NCBI RefSeq assembly: GCF_009936275.1
Contig: NZ_AP019797.1
Span: forward strand, 2,091,890-2,155,889
Reading direction: 5' to 3'
DNA length: 64,000 nt
DNA from: Rhodothermus marinus
GTDB lineage: Bacteria; Bacteroidota; Rhodothermia; Rhodothermales; Rhodothermaceae
In this document: piece after piece, positions 17,906-24,961 of the stretch
Layout: each line of letters starts with the position of its first letter
Position numbering within the stretch: position 1 is the stretch's first letter
The notes under the pieces: model-generated
Told to the model about the DNA's origin: nothing
What the model saw: the letters and a program-made list of their open reading frames with translations, nothing else
Databases searched by the model: none
Program-made: the position numbers and the translations under genes

Positions 17906-18469
17906 TCACACCCTTCCCCGCGACTGGCCGCGGACGAGCGCGGCGCCGATCAGATGAGCAATGCGGAGCGGCTCGGGCAGACGCGACTTGTTCAGCGTGG
18001 CCTGCACGAGCTGGCGCGCCTCGAAGGCGTCGGCGCCGGCCCAGGCCACGTACAACCCCCGCCCCATGGGTTCGGCCGGCGGCGTGCGCTCCAGAATCGC
18101 CAGCCGGTCTTCCAGACCGGCCGCGCGGAGCGCGTCTGCCAGTTCGCTGTCGGCCGTGTCGTGGCGCGTGACGGCCAGCACGGGCAACGCCAGCCGCTCC
18201 GAGAGTGCCACCAGGTCCACCACGGCCAGCCCCGCCATCGTGATCCCGCCCAGTACGACGGCCTGCAACGACGGCCGCCAGCGCAGCGACTGAATCCACT
18301 CGGCCAGAAAGTCCGTCGCCCCTTCGCCGTCGATCGGAAAGCGCGTGATCGCCACGCCCTCGACGAGCGTCGCGCCCTCCATCATCACCCCCACAATCGG
18401 CACGTCGGTGTCCTTTCCCCGCTCGAAGGGGGCATCGTCAATGCCCAGCACGTGGGGTCTGCGCGTCAT
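17906..18469 (-). CDS. DUF99 family protein (endonuclease V-like fold)
   Basis: The 187-residue protein has the DUF99 pattern: LGIDDAPF near the start, VPIVGVMM, then VVLGGITMAGLAVVDL and a C-terminal PEPLRIAHLIGAALVRG. The family is related in fold to endonuclease V and is found mainly in archaea and thermophilic bacteria; its function is not settled. The ATG overlaps the stop of the ACT-domain gene upstream, forming a two-gene minus-strand unit divergent from the lysine genes. Confidence 0.85.
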   Translation of the reverse strand: MTRRPHVLGIDDAPFERGKDTDVPIVGVMMEGATLVEGVAITRFPIDGEGATDFLAEWIQSLRWRPSLQAVVLGGITMAGLAVVDLVALSERLALPVLAVTRHDTADSELADALRAAGLEDRLAILERTPPAEPMGRGLYVAWAGADAFEARQLVQATLNKSRLPEPLRIAHLIGAALVRGQSRGRV

Positions 18470-19122
18470 CGGGCTTCGCGGATGAACCGGTTGTAGAGCG
18501 ACTCGAAGGCCAGCTGCACGTCGCGATCGTCCAGGTAGATGTTGAACTCCGTCGTCGTCGAGGCCACCTCGACCACGTTGATGTTCTGCAGCGCCAGTTG
18601 TTGCAGGAGCTGGTAGAGCAGGCCCGGGGTCTCCAGATACGCCTCCTGGAACTTCACGCCCAGTCCGGCCAGGTTGCGGTACACGCGGCGCGGCGCCACG
18701 CTGAGCACCTCGGGCACCAGCTTCAGATGCCGCTGCTCCAGAATGACCGTCACCTCACTGACGCCCTCGGTCAGCGTCAGATACCCCCCTTCCTGCTGCA
18801 CGCGGCCGAACAGCTCGGCCAGCTCCCGCAGTGTGGTTACCTGTTTGGGCAGCGTCAGCGCACAGAGCCCGCCCTGCACGTTGATTCGGTCGATCCGAAA
18901 CCGCCGCTGCGGGGCCGGCTGCTGCGCCTCCCAGCGCCGCTGCAGCCGCGACAGACTCATCAGCACGGCTGACGGACGCACCGGCTTGCGCACGCGCGCT
19001 TCCACCAGCGGACAGATGAAACGCGCCACCTGGCTTAAATTCAACAACCGATGGTGCAAGCCGAACTGCAGCGCCGGATTGGCCTCGACGATCGCCTGCA
19101 CCGCCTCGGATACCTTACGCAT
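18466..19122 (-). CDS. ACT-domain protein with N-terminal helical (HTH-like) region, putative regulator of the lysine genes
   Basis: From the ATG at 19122 the product is 218 residues. Residues 1-70 (SEAVQAIVEANPALQFGLHH, LNLSQVARFICPLVEAR, VRPSAVLMSLSRL) look like a winged-helix or HTH domain. The rest contains tandem ACT-like folds, including VSEVTVILEQRHL and LALQNINVVEVASTTTEFNIYL, which resemble the regulatory ACT repeats of aspartate kinases. Longer starts would add cysteine-rich sequence from the divergent promoter and are rejected. It is transcribed divergently from lysC-lysA, so it may sense lysine or threonine and control that promoter. This role is inferred. Confidence 0.75.
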   Translation of the reverse strand: MRKVSEAVQAIVEANPALQFGLHHRLLNLSQVARFICPLVEARVRKPVRPSAVLMSLSRLQRRWEAQQPAPQRRFRIDRINVQGGLCALTLPKQVTTLRELAELFGRVQQEGGYLTLTEGVSEVTVILEQRHLKLVPEVLSVAPRRVYRNLAGLGVKFQEAYLETPGLLYQLLQQLALQNINVVEVASTTTEFNIYLDDRDVQLAFESLYNRFIREAR

Positions 19123-19141
19123 ACGGCAACACGGATTCCTT

Positions 19142-19174
19142 TTTGTTACAAATATAACAAATTCTGTTGCAACA
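19142..19174. promoter_or_regulatory. Two palindromes between the ACT regulator and lysC-lysA
   Basis: In this AT-rich divergent region there is an inverted repeat TTTGTTA-N6-TAACAAA (19142-19161) and, just after it, a perfect 10-base palindrome TGTTGCAACA (19165-19174). Both contain TGTT/AACA half-sites. They are good operator candidates for the ACT-domain protein, and the shared half-site argues for one dimeric binder. Confidence 0.5.
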
Positions 19175-19268
19175 TGATATTTTTCTCGAAAAACTTTCGC
19201 AGACCGCCCACTCGTGCCTATCCTACAGCCTACCGACCAGAAGCACCATCGAAAAGCCTCCGACGCAC

Positions 19269-21905
19269 ATGGCATCGCCACGCTGGGTTGTGTTGAAATT
19301 CGGCGGCACGAGCGTTTCGACGCTGCCGCGCTGGGAAACGATCGCCCGGATCGTACGCGACCGGCTGGCCGAAGGGCTGCGGCCGGTGGTGGTCTGCTCG
19401 GCGCTGTCGGGCATCTCGAACGCGCTGGACCGGCTGCTTGCCGAGGCGATGGCCGGTCGCGGCGAAGCGGCTCTGGAAGGCATTCGCAAGCCGCATCTGG
19501 AACTGGGTCGGGCCATGGGGCTGGACGCCGAGGCGCTGCTGCGCCCTTACTTTGAAGAGCTGGAGCGCGTCACGCTGGGCGCAGCGCTGCTGCGCGAGGT
19601 GACGCCCCGCCTGCAGGCCCGGGTGATGGCCATGGGTGAGCTGATGGCCACCACGCTGGGCGCGGCCTACCTGAACCGGATCGGCCTCGCCACGCAGTGG
19701 TGGGACGCCCGCGAGCTGCTGGAAGCCGTCGACGAAGCGCACGGCAACGAAGCCCGGCGCTACCTGTCGGTTACCTGCGACTACCGGCCCGATCCGGCCC
19801 TTCAGGAGCGACTGGCCGCCGCCCCGGCCGAGGTCATTCTGACGCAGGGATTCATTGCCCGCAACAGCCGGGGCGAGACCGTCCTGCTCGGCCGCGGCGG
19901 CTCGGACACGTCGGCCGCCTACCTGGCCGCCAAACTGCAGGCCGAACGGCTGGAGATCTGGACCGACGTGCCGGGCATGTTCACGGCCAACCCGCGCCAG
20001 ATTCCCTCGGCCCGCCTGCTCCGCCATCTCGACTACGACGAGGCGCAGGAGCTGGCCACCACGGGCGCCAAGGTGCTGCATCCCCGGTGTCTGGAGCCCG
20101 TGCGCGCCTACGGAATCCCCCTGCACGTCAAATGCACGGACCATCCCGAGCTGGAAGGAACGATCGTATCGGCCGATGCACCGGACGTCGGCCCGCGCGT
20201 GAAGGCCATCTCCTGCAAGACCGGCATCACGCTCGTGTCGATGGACACCGTCGGGATGTGGCAGCAGGTGGGCTTCCTGGCCGACGTGTTCGGGGTCTTC
20301 AAACGGCACGGACTCTCGATCGACCTGATCGCCACCAGCGAGACGAACGTCACGGTCTCGCTCGATCCGCAGGCCAACGCGCTGCAGCCGGCCCAGCTCG
20401 AGGCGCTGGTCGAAGACCTCAGCGCGTACTGCCAGGCCCGCGTGATTGCCCCCTGCGCTGTGGTGAGCCTGGTCGGGCGCCACATCCGCGCCCTGCTCGA
20501 CGAGCTGACGCCCGCCTTCGAGGTCTTTGCCGAACACCACGTGTACCTGATCTCGCAGGCGGCCAGCGACCTGAACTTCAGCTTCGTGGTCGATGAAGAC
20601 CAGGCCGACCGCCTCGTGCGGCGGCTGCATGCGGAGCTGTTCGGGCGCGTCGAGGCCGATACGCTCTTTGGTCCCACCTGGCGCGAGCTGTTTGCGCCCC
20701 GGGCCGAAGCAGAGGTGGCGCGTCCGTGGTGGCACCACCGCCGGCCCGAACTGCTGGCGCTGGCCGAGGCGCAGGCGCCCTGCTACGTGTACGACGAAGG
20801 CACGCTGCGCGGTCAGCTCGAAGCGCTGCGCCGCCTGTCTTCGGTCGATCGCATCTTCTACGCGCTCAAGGCAAACGACCATCCGGACGTGCTTCGCGTC
20901 TTCTACGAGGCCGGCCTCGGTTTCGAGTGCGTCTCGGCGGGTGAGCTGGAGCACGTGCGCGCGCTCTTTCCCGATCTTGCGCCCGAGCGCCTGCTCTTTA
21001 CGCCCAACTTCGCCCCGGCCGACGAGTACCGCCGGGGCTTCGAGCTGGGCGCCTTTGTGACGCTCGACAACCTGCATCCGCTGGAAACCTGGCCCGAGCT
21101 GTTCCGGGACCGCGCCGTGCTGGTGCGGTTCGATCCGGGCCGGGGCGACGGGCATCACCGCTACGTGCGCACGGCCGGCGCTCAGTCCAAGTTCGGCATT
21201 GCGCCCGCGCAGGCCAAACGCCTGCGGGAGCTGGCCGACCGGCTGGGTCTGCGCATCATCGGGCTGCATGCGCACGTGGGGAGCGGCATCCTGCTGCCGG
21301 AGACCTGGGCCGAGACGGCGCTCTTCCTGGCCGAACTGGCCGAAACGTACTTCCCCGACGTGCGCTACCTGGACGTGGGCGGTGGCCTGGGCGTCCCTGA
21401 ACGCACGGGCGCGCCGGGCCTGGACCTGGAGGCCGTCGAAGCCCACCTGCGCCGCTTCAAAGCTGCCCATCCCCGGTTCGAACTCTGGCTGGAGCCGGGT
21501 CGCTTCCTGGTGGCCGAAGCCGGCGTGCTGCTGGCCCGCGTCACACAGGTCAAGGAAAAAGGCAGCATGCGCTACGTGGGCGTTGAAACCGGGATGAATT
21601 CTCTGATTCGTCCGGCGCTTTACGGGGCCTACCACGAAATTGTCAACCTGACGCGGCTCGACGCACCGGCCACGCAGACGGTCGATGTGGTCGGCCCGAT
21701 CTGTGAAACGGGCGACGTGCTGGGGCATGGCCGTCGTCTGCCCGACACGCGCGAAGGCGACGTGCTGCTGATCGCGCAGGCAGGTGCTTACGGCGCCGTC
21801 ATGAGTTCGCACTACAACCGGCGGCCGCCGGCCCGCGAAGTCTTTCTGCCAGCCGGTGCGTCCGTTGGCGTCTCCCCCACCACCGAAAACGCAGCCTCCG
21901 TATGA
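19269..21905 (+). CDS. Bifunctional aspartate kinase / diaminopimelate decarboxylase
   Basis: An 878-residue fusion. The first half is aspartate kinase: KFGGTSVS at residues 10-17, GRGGSDTSAAYLAA, WTDVPGMFTANPR and two ACT regions (ITLVSMDTVGMW; VYLISQAASDLNFSFVV). The second half, from about residue 490, is a PLP-dependent DAP decarboxylase: the PLP lysine is K534 (FYALKANDHP), followed by HAHVGSGI and the active-site C812 (GPICETGD). The protein catalyses the first and last steps of lysine synthesis, which suggests co-regulation by lysine through the ACT repeats. The ATG at 19269 starts right at the kinase fold. Similar fusions are known, for example in Xanthomonadales. dapB follows with an ATGA overlap. 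Confidence 0.95.
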   Translation: MASPRWVVLKFGGTSVSTLPRWETIARIVRDRLAEGLRPVVVCSALSGISNALDRLLAEAMAGRGEAALEGIRKPHLELGRAMGLDAEALLRPYFEELERVTLGAALLREVTPRLQARVMAMGELMATTLGAAYLNRIGLATQWWDARELLEAVDEAHGNEARRYLSVTCDYRPDPALQERLAAAPAEVILTQGFIARNSRGETVLLGRGGSDTSAAYLAAKLQAERLEIWTDVPGMFTANPRQIPSARLLRHLDYDEAQELATTGAKVLHPRCLEPVRAYGIPLHVKCTDHPELEGTIVSADAPDVGPRVKAISCKTGITLVSMDTVGMWQQVGFLADVFGVFKRHGLSIDLIATSETNVTVSLDPQANALQPAQLEALVEDLSAYCQARVIAPCAVVSLVGRHIRALLDELTPAFEVFAEHHVYLISQAASDLNFSFVVDEDQADRLVRRLHAELFGRVEADTLFGPTWRELFAPRAEAEVARPWWHHRRPELLALAEAQAPCYVYDEGTLRGQLEALRRLSSVDRIFYALKANDHPDVLRVFYEAGLGFECVSAGELEHVRALFPDLAPERLLFTPNFAPADEYRRGFELGAFVTLDNLHPLETWPELFRDRAVLVRFDPGRGDGHHRYVRTAGAQSKFGIAPAQAKRLRELADRLGLRIIGLHAHVGSGILLPETWAETALFLAELAETYFPDVRYLDVGGGLGVPERTGAPGLDLEAVEAHLRRFKAAHPRFELWLEPGRFLVAEAGVLLARVTQVKEKGSMRYVGVETGMNSLIRPALYGAYHEIVNLTRLDAPATQTVDVVGPICETGDVLGHGRRLPDTREGDVLLIAQAGAYGAVMSSHYNRRPPAREVFLPAGASVGVSPTTENAASV

Positions 21906-22660
21906 AGCTGGCGCTGGTCGGAACCGGCAACATGGGCCAGGCCATCGAACGCCTGGCCCTGCAGCAGGGCGATGAGATCGTCGCCCGCTTCAACGAGGAG
22001 CATCCGCTCCCGGTCAATGGCGACGTGTCGGTCCTGAACGGGGCCGACGTGGTGATGGACTTCACGCTGCCGCACGTCGTGCGGGCGCACATCGACGCCT
22101 ACTGCCGCTGGCGCGTCCCGGCCGTCATCGGCACCACGGGCTGGTACGATCAGCTCGACGAGGTGCGGCAGCAGGTCGAAGCCAGCGGCGCCACGCTGCT
22201 CTATGCCCCGAATTTCTCACTGGGCGTGGCGCTCCTCAAACACGTGCTGCAACAACTGCTGCCGCTGCTGGAGCGCCTGCCCGACTACGACGTGTATATT
22301 CATGAAGTCCATCACACCCGCAAAGCCGACAGCCCCAGCGGCACGGCCCTCATGCTGGCCCGCCTGATCGTGGACGGACTCTCGCGCAAGACGCGCATCG
22401 AAACCGAAACGCAGCACGGACGCATCGCGCCCGAAGCGCTGCACGTGACCTCGACACGGGCCGGCCAGGTCTTCGGCCGTCACACGATCGGCATCTGCGG
22501 TCCCTTTGACGAACTGACCCTCGAACACAACGCCTACAGCCGCGACGGCTTTGCCGCGGGCGCCCTGCAGGCCGCCCGCTGGCTCGTCGGCCGCCGCGGA
22601 TTCTTTTCGCTCGACGACATGCTGAGCGAATGGCTGCATGCGACAACCAACCGGAGCTGA
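21902..22660 (+). CDS. dapB: 4-hydroxy-tetrahydrodipicolinate reductase
   Basis: The 252-residue enzyme has a nucleotide-binding GTGNMGQAIERLA at the N-terminus, GTTGWYDQL, and the catalytic segment HEVHHTRKADSPSGTA, where the conserved H-H and K are visible. It reduces the DapA product in lysine/DAP synthesis. The start codon overlaps the stop of lysC-lysA. The NMGQ variant of the usual GxxGxxG motif is compatible with NADH or NADPH use. Confidence 0.95.
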   Translation: MKLALVGTGNMGQAIERLALQQGDEIVARFNEEHPLPVNGDVSVLNGADVVMDFTLPHVVRAHIDAYCRWRVPAVIGTTGWYDQLDEVRQQVEASGATLLYAPNFSLGVALLKHVLQQLLPLLERLPDYDVYIHEVHHTRKADSPSGTALMLARLIVDGLSRKTRIETETQHGRIAPEALHVTSTRAGQVFGRHTIGICGPFDELTLEHNAYSRDGFAAGALQAARWLVGRRGFFSLDDMLSEWLHATTNRS

Positions 22661-22664
22661 CGCC

Positions 22665-23561
22665 ATGGCTGCGCAACCTGTATTCCGAGGAACGGCGCCC
22701 GCCCTCGTGACGCCCTTCACGCGCGACGGCAAGGTGGACGAACCGGCGCTGCGCCGGCTGATCGACCGCCAGATCGAGGGCGGCGTCGATGCGCTCGTGG
22801 TACTGGGCACCACCGGCGAAAACGCCACGATCTGGCCCGACGAGCGCCGCCGCATCGTGGAGTTGACGCTGGAGCATGTGAACGGCCGCGTGCCCGTCAT
22901 CGTGGGCACCGGCAACAACTCGACGAGCGAGAGCCTGGTCTTTTCGCGCGAGGCGGCGCAGGCCGGCGCCGACGGCCTGCTGATCGTGGGCCCCTACTAC
23001 AACAAGCCCCCGCAGGAAGGCTTCCGCGCCCACGTGGCGGCCATCGCCGAGGCGGTCGATACGCCGATCATCCTCTACAACGTGCCCGGCCGCACCGGCT
23101 TCAACATCACGGCCGAGACCACGCTGCGCCTGGCCGAGGAGATTCCGACGGTCGTGGGCATCAAGGAGGCTTCCGGCAACCTGGCCCAGATCACCGACAT
23201 CCTGGCGCACCGGCCGCCCAAACTGGCCGTCTATGCCGGCGACGACGAAATCACGCTGCCGCTGCTGGCGCTGGGCGCCGACGGCGTGATCTCGGTCGTC
23301 TGCAACGCGCTGCCCGAACGCTTCACGGCCCTGGTGCGGGCGGGACTGGCCGGCGACTTCGAGCAGGCACGCAAGCTGCACTTCGAGCTGCTGCCGGCCA
23401 TGCGGGCGTGCTTCTATGCGACGAACCCGATCCCGATCAAGGCCGTGCTGCACGCCATGGGCCTGATCGAGGACGTGGTGCGGCTGCCGCTCGTGCCGCT
23501 CGACGAGGCCACACGCCGCCGCGTGCTCGAAGCGTTCGAGGCGTTCCTGGCGACGGCCTGA
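22665..23561 (+). CDS. dapA: 4-hydroxy-tetrahydrodipicolinate synthase
   Basis: The 298-residue enzyme contains the class I aldolase layout: GTTGEN near residue 45, the YNVPGRTGFN motif with the catalytic tyrosine, and the Schiff-base lysine in VVGIKEASGN. It condenses pyruvate with aspartate semialdehyde. I start at the ATG at 22665 (MAAQPVFRG), 4 bases after the dapB stop; the upstream in-frame ATG at 22638 lies inside dapB. Its stop codon abuts that of the convergent DUF2721 gene, and the two share a TGATCA palindrome. Confidence 0.96.
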   Translation: MAAQPVFRGTAPALVTPFTRDGKVDEPALRRLIDRQIEGGVDALVVLGTTGENATIWPDERRRIVELTLEHVNGRVPVIVGTGNNSTSESLVFSREAAQAGADGLLIVGPYYNKPPQEGFRAHVAAIAEAVDTPIILYNVPGRTGFNITAETTLRLAEEIPTVVGIKEASGNLAQITDILAHRPPKLAVYAGDDEITLPLLALGADGVISVVCNALPERFTALVRAGLAGDFEQARKLHFELLPAMRACFYATNPIPIKAVLHAMGLIEDVVRLPLVPLDEATRRRVLEAFEAFLATA

Positions 23562-23999
23562 TCAGCCGGCCTCTTCCAGCTCGAACTGGAGCGCCCGGAG
23601 CGAATAGCGAACCTCGAACACGAACAGCACGACGGCCACGCCGACCAGCGCCACGGCCACAAACAGCAGCAGGCTCTTGACGGGTTCGAAGTGCAACGCC
23701 CACAGTCCTTCGATCACCGTCAGGAGCACGATCAGACTGCTGGCCAGAATGCTGGTCAGGATCGAGAGAATCGCGTTTTTCATCACATGACAGCGCCGGT
23801 AGATGATCTGAATGGAGTGGCTCAGGCGATCCCGTTCGTGCGGGTCTTCCGTCCGGGACCGCTCGGCCATGAGCTGGCGCACGCGGTTGAGGGCGTGGTG
23901 GTAGCGATTGATCATGCTGAGCAGGAGCAGCCCGACCCCCGAAATCAACGCAACCGGCGTCAGCGCCGCGCGCAGCACGCCTTCGAATTCTGCCGACAT
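23562..23999 (-). CDS. DUF2721 membrane protein
   Basis: The 145-residue protein has the DUF2721 pattern: an N-terminal membrane segment TPVALISGVGLLLLSMINRYHHALNR (in two parts), a basic cytoplasmic stretch, a motif around IIYRRCHVMKNAIL, and two more membrane segments. Function is unknown. It is on the opposite strand, inserted between dapA and dapD, and so interrupts the lysine operon. Confidence 0.8.
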   Translation of the reverse strand: MSAEFEGVLRAALTPVALISGVGLLLLSMINRYHHALNRVRQLMAERSRTEDPHERDRLSHSIQIIYRRCHVMKNAILSILTSILASSLIVLLTVIEGLWALHFEPVKSLLLFVAVALVGVAVVLFVFEVRYSLRALQFELEEAG

Positions 24000-24106
24000 G
24001 GCTCGTTCTGGAAAAGGCCGTGGTTGATGGACACCGGCCTTCCTTCTACGAGACGAATCGCCATGTTCCGTCAGTTTCCGAAAATTCCTGCAGTTTACAC
24101 CGAGCC

Positions 24107-24961
24107 ATGATGTTGACCGACGTCCACGAAAAGCTTCGCCAGCGGATCGAAGTGCTGGCCGCGCAGCCGACCGAGACGCTGGACCTGCGCGCCGCCCGCG
24201 AGGCGTTCGAAGAACTGCTCGACGGCCTGAACCGGGGCACGATCCGGGCGGCCACGCCCACCGAAGACGGCCGCTGGATCACCCATGCCTGGGTCAAGCA
24301 GGGCATCCTGCTGGGCTTTCGGATCGGGCAACTGGTCGATTACTCGACGGAGCGGTTTCCCTTCTTCGACAAGGACACCTACCCGCTCAAGCCACTTACG
24401 CTGGCCGATCGGGTGCGCATCGTACCCGGCGGCTCGTCGATCCGCACGGGCGCCTACCTGGCGCCGGGCGTGGTCTGCATGCCGCCCATGTACGTGAACG
24501 TCGGCGCCTATGTGGACGAAGGGACGATGATCGACTCGCACGCGCTGGTCGGAAGCTGTGCACAGATCGGCAAGCGCGTGCACCTGTCGGCCGCCGCGCA
24601 GATCGGCGGGGTGCTCGAACCGGTGGGCGCCCGGCCCGTGATCATCGAAGACGACGTGTTCGTGGGCGGTGGCTGCGGCATCTACGAAGGCTGCCTGGTC
24701 CGGAAAGGGGCCGTGCTGGCGCCTGGCGTGATCCTGACCGGCTCGACGAAGCTCTACGACCTGGTGCACGAGCGCATCCTGGCCCCGGCACCCGGCGAGC
24801 CGCTGGAGGTGCCGCCCTACGCCGTGGTCGTACCCGGCGCCCGCGCCGTCCGCTCGGCCTTTGGCGAGGCGCACGGCCTCTCGCTCTACACCCCGGTCAT
24901 CGTCAAATACCGCGACGCCCGTACCAACGCTGCCACCGCCCTGGAAGAGAGTCTGCGATGA
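24107..24961 (+). CDS. dapD: Tetrahydrodipicolinate N-succinyltransferase
   Basis: From the ATG at 24107 the product is 284 residues, close to the 274 of E. coli DapD. The N-terminal helical domain is followed by a left-handed beta helix of hexapeptide repeats (GAYLAPGVVCMPPMYVNVGA, GTMIDSHALVGSCAQIGKRV) and a VFVGGGCGIYEGCLV loop. It succinylates tetrahydrodipicolinate, placing this organism on the succinylase branch; dapC and dapE are not in the window. Its stop overlaps the ATG of ppc. Confidence 0.95.
   Translation: MMLTDVHEKLRQRIEVLAAQPTETLDLRAAREAFEELLDGLNRGTIRAATPTEDGRWITHAWVKQGILLGFRIGQLVDYSTERFPFFDKDTYPLKPLTLADRVRIVPGGSSIRTGAYLAPGVVCMPPMYVNVGAYVDEGTMIDSHALVGSCAQIGKRVHLSAAAQIGGVLEPVGARPVIIEDDVFVGGGCGIYEGCLVRKGAVLAPGVILTGSTKLYDLVHERILAPAPGEPLEVPPYAVVVPGARAVRSAFGEAHGLSLYTPVIVKYRDARTNAATALEESLR

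Noticed and set aside
19123-19281. Longer N-terminus for the ACT-domain protein reaching 19281
   Set aside because: It would run through the divergent promoter and lysC start and adds Cys/Trp-rich sequence unlike the family.
19230-21812. 860-codon minus-strand open frame antisense to lysC-lysA
   Set aside because: Same artefact of high GC; the plus-strand frame has all kinase and decarboxylase motifs.
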